Assembly: GCF_043641665.1 (NCBI RefSeq)
Contig: NC_092198.1
Span: 1,899,001 to 1,963,000 of the forward strand
Reading direction: 5' to 3'
Source: Enoplosus armatus
Lineage: Eukaryota; Chordata; Actinopteri; Centrarchiformes; Enoplosidae
Length of the DNA: 64,000 bases
Below the pieces are notes generated by a model that made no database searches, had not been told where the DNA came from, and saw only the letters and a program-made list of their open reading frames with translations. The position numbers were made by a program, and so were the translations under genes. The number at the start of each line of letters is the position of its first letter. Position 1 is the stretch's first letter. This document shows, one piece after another, positions 26,401 through 34,664 of this stretch.

Positions 26401-29400
26401 CAAAATTCTTATTTTGTCTGACCAACAGTCCAAAGACCCCAAAGTATTTTATTTATACTGATATAAAATGGGTCAAATAGTAAATCCTCAAATGCTAATA
26501 TACATTTTGGTGTAATCAGATCAGAGTTAGGAGCTTTAAATAAAACGACCCACCTGTCTATCTTCATCATAAGCCTCCTCAATACCATGAAAGTGATGGA
26601 GGAACGTCACATTCATGTGTCCCTGAACAGGCTTGCCGTACATGTACCTGAGGATGAAAAGAGATTATTAGGAAGATTTTTAATACAAATATGTCAATAA
26701 AGGTATTGAAGCTGCACTGAATGAAACAAATGTTCTTACTTTGCTGTGACGGAGCCCCACAGAGTGTCTTCATGATAAATAACATCCGGAGCTTCTATCA
26801 CGACCTCAAACTTTGGCAGCACTGAAACCAAACAATGAATGGATTGAAGGGCTGATTGAATAATACACTGTGTGGTGCAAAACACGCTGATATAATAACA
26901 TACGGACATAAAGTGATGGTGTTGGTGGTGTTCAGTGTACATGTATGTCAGAGAAAACGTACGTACCGTAATAAGCCACGTTGAAATGCTTCTCACTTGA
27001 AACGCCCTGTAAAACAGACACAAGATTAACCCTCTCCATGTTTCATCCATGACGCATGCATCATGCATTAGTAAAGCATTACTTAAGTATATGTTCTGTA
27101 CCCATAAACTCAAGTCTCAAGTCTGCAGCTCAGGTACAGAATAAACCACCTGCTTTCCTTGGATGAGCTCCTTCTTCACTATAATTCAGCATGTTATTTG
27201 TTTTCAAACACTTCAGTTTAACAAGGAATTAAAATCCTTTCAAATTAAGTCAAAGAATCTGGCAATGAGGCAAGAACGAGTTTACAGTATGCATATAGTC
27301 CTATATATACTTGGTGGGCAGGGTGAGATGTAGCGGACTTACACCGACTGTGGTGATGATGGTCCATTCACCCAGAGGTGGGTTTTCAGACAGCTGAAAC
27401 TCTTTGGACACAACCCCGAGGACACCGTCTACAGCCGGCCACTGTCTGAGCAGGTTTCCCCTCGGATCCTGGATCAGTTAGGAGGAAGTTCTATCAGTGT
27501 TTTTGATGTTCCTGCTGATCACCACCAGAGGTCAGCAGTATGCTTGATATATCCTTAAAGGAGTACTTCACCCAAACATTAAATGTTTTAAAATGCCAGC
27601 TGTAAGCTATGTTTTTAAATGATGATGATAAATGATGCCTGATGTTATACTGTATATTGATACTGTCAGACTCACTCTGACGATAACGTCCACCGGGCTC
27701 ACGAAGGGTTTCCCGTCGGGGTGAACGGACACTGCTCTGATCTTGACCATCTGCCCGGGCCGGTAGTTCGGTTTGTCTGTCTGAATGAAGGTGGAGAGGC
27801 CTTTGGGGTCGAAGTGAAGCTGTGTTGAGTTGGAGAAAACCTGGACGCCATCCACGTGACCTTTGACCTCCAGGCTGTAAGGGTGCCAGTAGCTGGACTC
27901 GCTCTCGTGGGTCTGCAGGGGAACGACATTGAGCCGAAGTTTAACTGAGAAATGTTTATATTCTAAAAATCCAAATCCTCTGGAGACTAATACACCAACG
28001 GATATTTCTTATATTATATAATAATGGAAATCCAAGATGCCTAAAACCTGATTGACCTTTCTTAAAATCTGTCTGAAGCTGCTCCAACCTGAGTGAAAAG
28101 CTTCTCAGGTGTCTGTGGTCCAGATAAGAGGCTTTAACTTTGGATCAGCTCAACATCTGTCTGAATTTCACTGGATCGTATCAGTTTACACTTCAAGGGA
28201 AAGCCTCTCCTCTCTGCTTTGAAAACAGAAAATCAGCATATGTTCTGGTTTCATTTAGAAAAAACTCAAATCCTCTTTGAGAGCCTGTCACAAGTGCAGG
28301 AGACTGTAAAATATCTGCCTCAGTAAATATCTTTGGGTCAAGCTAATTTAAAGGATCCTTGACAATAATTATATTTATGAATTGTCATGCGACTAAGAGC
28401 ATCAACATGCTAACACACACAATGACCATGCTAAGATGCTGATGTTTAGCAGGTGTAATGTTGACCATGTTCACCATCTTAGTTTAGCATGCTAACATTT
28501 GCTAATTAGCATTAAACACAAAGGCTGATGGGAATGTCATCAGTTCTGCAGGTATTTGGTCATAAACCAAAGTACTGGACAAAGTAAAACTTTGACCTGG
28601 TGATGGCGCTACATGACACGTTAAGGGATCACTAAAGTTAAAGTAAGTTAAAGTAAGAACACGAACGTCTGGACGAAATGTCACTCTGGACCAAAGAGGT
28701 GGACCGACACCACCAGCAGGCTAAAAACTTGATATATGATATGAAATGATATATCATACTTACAGCTGGCACAGTCAGCAGCTTGGTTGAACCTTTAAAA
28801 ACAGAATTTGACAGTAATGTTGTTTAATTACAATGCAAGTCATTAAAATCAGAGGACGGTGTTTTGTTGATGATACACAAAAGATTTCACCTCCGTCAAC
28901 TGTTGCAGAGTGTGAGGCCACGGTCTGGTTGCCATGAACAATGTGAGCTGACACAGAGACCGGCGAGGTGGTCAGGATGCTGACTAACACTGATGTTGGG
29001 ACTCCAGGACGGAGGGATCTGGGAGCCAGCAGCAGGTAGGAGGGCTGAGGGTCAGGGCTGAGGAACCAAACCAGCACGAGGAACAAGTCAGGTTAAATAC
29101 TCAAAAATAGATCTTTAATTTAGAGTGAGTTCCATGGATTATCAAGACTGACTAGGCACACAAAAGTCCACTCTAAATCTTAAAGATTAAAGTATGTGCT
29201 AAATACAGTGTAACTGAGCCAAACCTCTGTGAAATTACAAGTGATTTATGTTGCTTTTTCAATCAAATGATAAAATACAAAATCTTGAGCATCAAAAATG
29301 ACTCGACGTCACCAGATAAAGGCATTATTTACTTTCTCTTTTAGTTCATATTTAACACAAAAATCTGACTGAAACTGTTTACCTGTGATGACTTGTTTAA

Positions 29401-29655
29401 ATTCAACAACATGTGAGTGATATCTTGTCAGTTTTGCTGATAAATATATATTTAAAATTATTCTAAGCTAACACTGGACATTAGGTGACATGTAAAAATA
29501 AACATACCTCAGTTTTGACTGGAAATAAACCTCATATAGACCCTTAAACTGTCCTGATGACTGTGGTTACCTGTGTGTGTTTACCTGTGTGTGATATTCT
29601 GGGCGGCGGTGAGAACGATGAGGCCGAAGAACCCCCACATCTGGAGACGCTCCAT
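9866..29655 (-). CDS. cd109: CD109 antigen (GPI-anchored thioester protein, A2M/C3 family), complete, 33 coding exons
   Basis: Seen: 33 exons join to a 4,395-nt reading frame (1,464 residues; human CD109 is 1,445). It starts at 29,655 with a hydrophobic signal peptide ([19 protein letters not shown]). Landmarks in order: macroglobulin-like domains (about 24-615), a poorly conserved bait-like stretch (about 619-705), FPETW (about 695), the thioester PYGCGEQNM (CGEQ 929-932), the hexapeptide-like VIHTEL with His1043, a furin-type RRRR (1280-1283), a Cys-rich tail ([11 protein letters not shown]) and a C-terminal Leu-rich hydrophobic run ending in TAA at 9,866, as expected for a GPI signal. Known: CD109 is a cell-surface co-receptor that dampens TGF-beta signalling and is processed by furin. 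Complement C3/C4/C5 and secreted A2M are ruled out by the RRRR position, the GPI-type end and the lack of an anaphylatoxin domain. Exon coordinates are in the three part entries. No frameshift or in-frame stop was found. Confidence 0.96.
12314..13260. other. cd109 intron 27 with dispersed repeat at 12,835-13,080
   Basis: The repeat runs from ACTGAAGACGTAAATC through AAATATATAGTTTA, AGGAGGAAATAGTGCATTTG and GGACTATTTTCAGC to GTCAAAATAAAC. The same unit is at 61,760-62,150, and its right-hand part is inverted at 46,250-46,400 in cfap61 introns. Nothing else was recognised in the intron. Confidence 0.6.
14386..14438. repeat. C-run plus (CA)20 microsatellite beside a cd109 splice donor
   Basis: About 14 C residues followed by about 20 CA units. 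On the cd109 transcript strand this reads (GT)20 then a G-run, starting 13 nt downstream of the exon 26 donor (boundary 14,451/14,452). Length is likely polymorphic. Confidence 0.95.
16415..18211. other. cd109 intron 22 (largest cd109 intron) with repeat copies
   Basis: About 1.8 kb without coding signal. It holds a copy of the TTAGCATGCTAAC repeat at about 17,800-17,945 (GTTAGCATGCTAACACGC, GCATGTTAGCATGCTGACG). The rest is AT-rich and was not recognised. Confidence 0.6.
18690..19310. other. cd109 intron 21 with weak hAT-like start
   Basis: Intronic DNA between exons 22 and 21. GTGGTTCCCAGTCTGGAG at about 18,832 resembles a hAT terminal repeat, but no matching far end was found. Otherwise nothing was recognised. 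Confidence 0.3.
22590..22730 (-). repeat. Dispersed repeat fragment (TTAGCATGCTAAC family)
   Basis: Only the far end of the family unit remains: GAAAAAGTCAGGGGATTCCC, GTCCTGTGGGGACCATGAA and TGTCTGTACC. It lies within cd109 intron 15. Confidence 0.55.
23499..23516 (+). promoter_or_regulatory. CTCF-like motif in cd109 intron 13
   Basis: TGGCCACTAGGGGGCAGA fits the CTCF core (CCASYAGRKGGCR pattern) closely. Occupancy cannot be seen from sequence; such motifs are also spread by repeats. Confidence 0.45.
25297..26141. other. cd109 intron 9 with a strong hairpin next to the donor
   Basis: GATTTATGAGTT (26,104-26,115) pairs perfectly with AACTCATAAATC (26,120-26,131) around a 4-nt loop; two more outer pairs (26,101/26,134 and 26,102/26,133) can form around a G-T wobble. 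The stem-loop begins 8 nt downstream of the exon 9 donor on the transcript strand. The rest of the intron is unremarkable. Confidence 0.6.
28370..28720 (-). repeat. Dispersed repeat (TTAGCATGCTAAC family), inverted long copy
   Basis: Reverse-orientation copy in cd109 intron 3: AGCATCAACATGCTAACAC, TTAGTTTAGCATGCTAAC, TTTGGTCATAAACCAAAG, ending GACCAAAGAGGTGGACCGAC, the complement of the CCACTTTGGTCCAGA start seen at 7,280. Confidence 0.7.
29378..29437 (+). pseudogene. Second copy of naa20 exon 1 with its 5' splice site, inside cd109 intron 1
   Basis: Seen: 29,378-29,412 matches naa20 exon 1 (30,360-30,394) at 31 of 35 bases. All four differences are synonymous third-position transitions, so it still reads [11 protein letters not shown]. 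The GTGAGTGA donor and about 18 further intronic bases also match (three mismatches in 26). The first six codons have decayed: AAA stands in place of the ATG, and an in-frame TGA lies at 29,366-29,368. Shared intronic DNA shows a genomic duplication, not a retrocopy. It could be a relic or a non-coding alternative first exon of naa20. Confidence 0.85.
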
Positions 29656-30079
29656 TTGCACTCCTCACTTCGCTGGGCTTCACTCGGTGCTGCTGGCAGG
29701 TGATGTCAGCGTCAGCCTTCATACCTGCAGACAGTGACCCCACCTCCTCACACAGTATCACCTGATGAACTGAACCAGTGTCAGTTTACCTGAATCCCCC
29801 CGGGGAGGCTTCGTTTGGGAGCTGAGACTGGGTGTTCCCACTCTGGGGATGTTTACGCTGCTCACACAGAAGAACATGTATCTGTGGTATTATTTGTTGT
29901 GTGTCCCAAAAAAGATTTATAATAATCATCTCCACTGGGCTTCGGTTCAGTCTGACTGCTGCCACAGGGACTGTCATCCCTCCGCCTCACAGCGCCTGGA
30001 TGCAGCTGGAAAAGGACGAGGAAAACCTCATGAGAAGTAGGTGAAACCCAAGGGCCCAAAGTCTCAGTGTCAGTTTGTC

Positions 30080-30235
30080 CAATACTTTGGTTTATGACCA
30101 AATATTTGCAATACTAATGAGATTCCCATCAGCCTCAGCTGTACTTTGTGTTGAGGTCTAATTAGTGAATATTAGCATGCTAATACACTAAACTAAGATG
30201 GTGATTGTGGTAAACAGTATACCTGCTGTTTTTAC
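30080..30235 (+). repeat. Dispersed repeat (TTAGCATGCTAAC family) upstream of naa20
   Basis: ACTTTGGTTTATGACC, GAGATTCCCATCAGCCTC, ATATTAGCATGCTAATAC and ACTAAACTAAGATGGTGA match the ordered blocks of the family. It ends about 107 bp before the naa20 start codon, between the two exon 1 copies. Confidence 0.75.
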
Positions 30236-30253
30236 AGTGTAGTACCTCCTGTT

Positions 30254-30269
30254 CAGCAGGGGGCGCTGG
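30254..30269 (+). promoter_or_regulatory. CTCF-like motif upstream of naa20
   Basis: CAGCAGGGGGCGCTGG is close to a textbook CTCF core. It sits between the divergent cd109 and naa20 starts, where an insulator would be meaningful. Binding itself is inferred. Confidence 0.55.
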
Positions 30270-30341
30270 TCTTTTTCTTTTTGCCTTTTAAAGTAAATGT
30301 CTTTGCCTCTGAGGTGAAAGGACACATAGCAGTAAGCCAAG

Positions 30342-33300
30342 ATGACAACACTAAGACCGTTTACCTGCGATGATTTATTTAAATTCAACAATATGTGAGT
30401 GAAATCTTATCAGTTTTACTATATAGGTTCTATTTAACCAGTTGTCTCGTATGTATGTTATCTGCACACTCTGGTTTTGGTGCGCAGCCGCGTTAGCAGG
30501 CTAACCAGTGTGACCACAGATGGACTGCTGGCTGGAAAGAATTCTGTGCCAAACTCCATTCAAATTTTCTTAGAATTAAATAATTCCATTATCATCGGCA
30601 GAAAGAATACTTGCTAATGCCTGACTGAAACACCTTATGACTCTTTAGCATCCTCTGGGAAAATCGGCATACATTTAATCATTAAATGTAACTGTCGTTT
30701 CAGTAAAAAGTGTAATGTGTTTGCCTGCTTATGCTAGCTAGCTAACCTAGCTAGGACGTGAGCGAACAGTGCACATCAGTTGTTTATATGCATTTCATAT
30801 GAAAATTACGTTTCTTGGTCGGGCACAGGTATTCCGTATTTACCGATAAACCCTAATGAAATTAATGTAGATTTTAGTACGTTTTCCACGTTGATATGTG
30901 ATAAGTTACGTTAAATAAGGAAACTTTTAATTATTCGATTGAGTTTGGTGAGTTTGTGTCTTCAGAGAATATATTAATATTCTCGTAGAAGAATTACTGT
31001 TGACTCTGTTGACAGTTCAGGACTAACTGATGTTTGTCTGTGTTTTGTTCAACAGCAACCTGGACCCTTTGACAGAAACTGTATCCTTTACTTTAAGATG
31101 AAGATATCAGTTAGCCACGTTAGCTGATCTGTCATTTCACAGATATCTCTTAATGTAGGTCTGGTTTATTTCAGCTGATGACATTTAATTTACACTCTGT
31201 TTCCAGTTTAGTTAGAACATCTAACAGTCTGTAGTTTGTGCTGCTGTTGAGCTGTATTGTGTTATACAGGGAGCTGTTTCTAATGTTTACCCCCAGTGAT
31301 ATAATAGGAAAACATTAAGTGTTTTTTATGTAACAGAAGTTTGTAGTTTTTCTTTGACCTTTGACCTCCAGTATGGGATCCCGTTTTACCTCCAGTACCT
31401 TGCCCACTGGCCGGAGTACTTCATCGTTGCCGAGGCTCCTGGTGGTGAACTGATGGGCTACAGTAAGCTCTTCTGCTTCGTCAGACTTTAACATTTTATT
31501 GTTTAGGATGGTTGAGATTGTCCTTTACATCAGTGGTTCCCAACCTGGGGTTCCCCACCCCCATCATGGGTCTGCAAAGCTCCACGGGGGGTCGTGAAGC
31601 CCTCTTGATTTTAAGGGTGTAAGAATTTTAATATATATGAAACGATATACATGCATTTAATTAATTTCTGTGAAGAAGACTAAATTAAACTAAATTTAAG
31701 GGTTATTTTAGAAGTTTACCTATATCTTATTTTATTTATCATAAAGCCAGGCTGTTTGGACTATTAAAAGTTATGTATGATAGTGAAATTAAGAGGGAAT
31801 CATAATACAGACATGGAATTGTGTTCCTTAAAAAAGTAAGAAAAATCCACAGGAAATAGTTTATTCAGAATTTTATACAAATTGCTAGTTTTACTTCCTG
31901 CAGGTATTAAGTTCACTATTTAGGTTCATTGTACAGTTAATGTTTCTGTGCTGTTGTTGTTTTCATGCAATGAATAATGAAATATACACAAAGATATTTC
32001 AAAAGAAGAGGCTACTTTTCCCACTTTTTTGGGGACGTCAGTTTACCATAAAGTGGTAAAATAGGGTCCCTTAAGAAAAAGGTTGGGAACCACTGCTTTA
32101 CATGATTGAGAGCCCCCCCCCCCATTAGCCATTTGTTCATTTTATTTTTTTTACAATACTTAATCTACTTGAACAGACTTGATTTGTGCTCCAGTTTTCA
32201 TCACAGACAACCTGCTGCTTGAATAGTTTTTCTTCACGTTTATTTTAATTTGAAGTCCTCCGGTGCATTTACCTTTTGGTGGGAAGCTTAGACATTTGTA
32301 AAAGAAAATAAATGTCCTTGTGTCTTACCCACACTGTCAAAACTTTTCATTATGATATGTCAAAAGAATATACAAAAAGTGTAGTCAAAACAGTCCAATA
32401 AATATAAAAAAATAATACAAAAAACAACCCAATAAAGTAAAAATGAACGAAAGAATGAACCTAATATATAAAGTTTAACACACCAAATCTAATGTTGAGT
32501 TTTGGATAAAACACAACAAAATAGATGATAGATGTTATAAGAGTTATTAGTGTGATTAGACTGGACCTATATATTAACAATGAATTAGTACAGCGCCATC
32601 TGGTGGTCAGCTGATTTAATGACATCTTAATGATAGAATGTTTTGAAGATGTATTCAAAGTGTTTTCACTATCTCACAAATGTTGAACATTTTTAAACAT
32701 TTCATGTGTGTAGCCCCTTTGTCATGGAGGACAGTTTGACCTGTCACAGTAGAAAAGGTGTAAAGGGTCCTGGTGTTGAACATGTCTCACTCTCACGGCT
32801 CACTGGACACTTGTATTAACTGGAGTCGTCATTACTATTATTAATAACAGTAACACTGCTGTGACAAGCCAAAATATCTGCTGTGAAACAGATCTGTTCA
32901 TTACATTCAATAATCTGGCCCATATATATAACATATGGCTCTGGTCTTATCAGCTTGCTCATTAAAAGCTGCGTTGTTGCATACAAAAGTACTGTAATAC
33001 TTATAATAACGTAATACTTCATTCATCTTATAACAGCCACATATTTCACGTTATCACCTTACTTTTCTGTGTTTTGGTTCATTAACCTAAACTCTCCGTA
33101 GAGCTTATTTCATCTCGTTGCTCTCTTGCAGTCATGGGGAAGGCGGAGGGATCGGTGGCTCGGGAGGAGTGGCACGGTCACGTCACCGCTCTGTCCGTCG
33201 CCCCGGAGTTCAGAAGACTCGGCCTCGCAGCCAAACTCATGGAGATGCTGGAAGAAATCTCAGAGAGGTTTGTACCATCAAACCCCGGATTATACATCCC

Positions 33301-34262
33301 GTACTGGACAGTAAAGTCCAGTGTGTTTGCAGAACTGGCATCACAATAATGTTAATTCATAGACATTAGATAAACACGGTTACATTTTGATGTTGTGTTG
33401 TCGTCTCGTAGGAAAGGCGGATTCTTTGTGGATCTCTTCGTGCGAGTCTCTAACCAAGTGGCGGTGAACATGTACAAACGTCTGGGCTACAGCGTCTACA
33501 GGACGGTGATCGAGTACTACTCAGCCAGCAACGGAGAGCCCGACGAAGACGCTTACGGTGAGAGGAGTTATCAGCACTGAAACCAGATAGATTTGTTCCT
33601 TTTTAAGAAAAACCTAAAGGGTAAGACGGGTGTTTGTTCATAGTTTTGTAAAGACTGATCCACTGTGGTGCATTCAGGTGCTGGTGGGAAGCTTCGACAC
33701 TTTACAGTTGCCTGCCAAACACCCCAAAAACTGCTGAAACTGAAACCCAAAGGACCAAAAATGATAATCATGAATGGGAGACAGGCTTTGAGATTTTTGA
33801 TTACCAAATACAATGGAGGTGAATGGAAGGAATAATCCACAAAACAACAGTTTTATTGGAGCCTCTCTATGAAAACAAACTGCGTTCTGTGGATTAAAAC
33901 AGGGACATTTTTTTCTTCTATTCACCTTCATTGTTTTGGGGCTTCAGCAGAAGTTTATAAAAACGTCATGGATAGATACAACTGGAGGTTAATACATTTT
34001 GTAAAAGTATTTTGATGAACTGACCCTTTTAGTGACTTTCATTTACCACAGTAACACTGGAGGAGTTTCATAAACAAAGCCTCTGCCGCACATTTATTTG
34101 GCTTTTTGAAAAACCAACAGAAGAGGGCGCTGTTCCCCCAGAACAAACAGCTGTTCTATTTCTTCTTCTCTTGCAGATATGAGGAAAGCTCTGTCCAGAG
34201 ACACAGAGAAGAAGTCGATCATCCCGCTGCCTCATCCTGTCAGACCGGAAGACATCGAATAA
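30342..34262 (+). CDS. naa20: N-alpha-acetyltransferase 20, NatB catalytic subunit, complete, 6 exons
   Basis: Seen: exons 30342-30394, 31056-31080, 31372-31462, 33132-33267, 33412-33557, 34177-34262 join to 537 nt (178 residues, the same length as human NAA20). The protein begins [18 protein letters not shown] and ends LPHPVRPEDIE. It has the GNAT acetyl-CoA loop RRLGLA at 84-89, with VTALSVAPEF just before it. Known: with NAA25 it forms NatB, which acetylates N-termini starting Met-Asp, Met-Glu, Met-Asn or Met-Gln co-translationally at the ribosome. The start is set by the ATG at 30,342, which gives the conserved N-terminus. Intron 2 has U12-type signals; intron 3 contains a complete hAT element. 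A second copy of most of exon 1 lies about 1 kb upstream inside cd109 intron 1. Confidence 0.97.
31081..31371 (+). other. naa20 intron 2: U12-type GT-AG intron
   Basis: The donor reads GTATCCTTT directly after exon 2, the full minor-spliceosome 5' consensus. TTCTTTGAC (31,350-31,358) is one base from the U12 branch consensus TTCCTTRAC, with its branch A 14 nt before the final AG, in the usual window. There is no strong polypyrimidine tract between branch and acceptor. The splice gives the conserved junction LTET/YGIPF. Confidence 0.85.
31523..32103 (+). mobile_element. Complete non-autonomous hAT element with 8-bp target duplication
   Basis: Seen: the element is 31,531-32,095. Its termini CAGTGGTTCCCAACCT and GGTTGGGAACCACTG are inverted repeats, and the flanks CTTTACAT (31,523-31,530 and 32,096-32,103) are identical. 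An 8-bp duplication and CAG...CTG ends are the hAT superfamily signature. The 565-bp body has no transposase frame, so it needs a partner element. The perfect duplication suggests a fairly recent insertion in naa20 intron 3. A truncated relative is at 1,353-1,705. Confidence 0.93.
32591..32608 (-). promoter_or_regulatory. CTCF-like motif in naa20 intron 3
   Basis: Reverse strand reads CCACCAGATGGCGCTG, a good CTCF core match. Sequence-only call. Confidence 0.4.
33558..34176. other. naa20 intron 5
   Basis: No repeat family was recognised. AGAAGAGGGCGCTGTT near 34,128-34,143 is a further CTCF-like core 34-49 bp upstream of exon 6. A pyrimidine-rich TTTCTTCTTCTCTTGCAG acceptor precedes exon 6. 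Confidence 0.45.
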
Positions 34263-34664
34263 CGGACGGTGGCTCTCTGACGCTCTGCTCTCTTCATCCT
34301 CATCATCACATGTGAATTATATGTAATTACTGGTCCTGCTCAGTTACATTGTACATAGTTAAACTGTCAGAGGCTGCATACCATTTCTCAGTGCTTAGTC
34401 ACAGTCAGAGAGCCACTGTTGTACAAACTTTTATTTCCCAACAGTCAAATATCCATTCAACTTCCTGTAAATTCTAAATGAACATTTGCTTAAGAAATAA
34501 GACAACAAGCGAGTTTGACTTGATGTGTGTCTGATGGTGAAAACATGGTCATACAATAAAGACTCTCGTGAGCTGGTTTTGTTGTTTTTGTTAGAAAAAC
34601 AGATGAGTAGAAAAATTGATCCGGGGTGAACGTCCCTCCCCTCGTGTCGCTGAGCAGGGAAACA
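34263..34664. terminator. Convergent naa20 and crnkl1 3' ends with crossed poly(A) signals
   Basis: Stop codons of the two genes face each other 402 bp apart. A plus-strand AATAAA at 34,555-34,560 would end naa20 near 34,575. A minus-strand AATAAA at 34,430-34,435 would end crnkl1 near 34,410. If both are used, the mRNAs overlap by about 150 nt in antisense. Confidence 0.6.

Larger units (their letters stand above)
24722..29655 (-). other. cd109: cd109 exons 1-11 (signal peptide and N-terminal MG domains)
   Basis: Exon coordinates on the minus strand, in transcript order: 29585-29655, 28891-29057, 28764-28792, 27676-27912, 27343-27468, 26967-27006, 26740-26821, 26554-26647, 26142-26283, 25187-25296, 24722-24985. 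Each has an AG acceptor and a GT donor, and phases close throughout. Exon 3 is a 29-nt microexon ([10 protein letters not shown]) and exon 6 only 40 nt. Exon 4 carries the family motif [10 protein letters not shown]. Exon 11 includes a hydrophilic stretch ([19 protein letters not shown]) that looks lineage-variable. Skipping exon 3 or exon 6 would shift the frame. Confidence 0.93.
29656..30341. promoter_or_regulatory. Head-to-head cd109/naa20 interval (candidate shared promoter)
   Basis: The two start codons diverge across 686 bp. The interval holds a copy of the TTAGCATGCTAAC repeat (30,080-30,235) and a CTCF-like site (30,254-30,269) about 72 bp before the naa20 ATG. No convincing TATA box was recognised on either side. 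Promoter activity is inferred from gene order. Confidence 0.55.

Noticed and set aside
29378..29412. Processed retrocopy of naa20
   Set aside because: The similarity extends past the donor into intron DNA and does not include exon 2, so it is a genomic duplication.
9866..29655. Complement C3/C5 or secreted alpha-2-macroglobulin
   Set aside because: No anaphylatoxin domain; RRRR near the C-terminus, Cys-rich tail and hydrophobic GPI-type end fit CD109.
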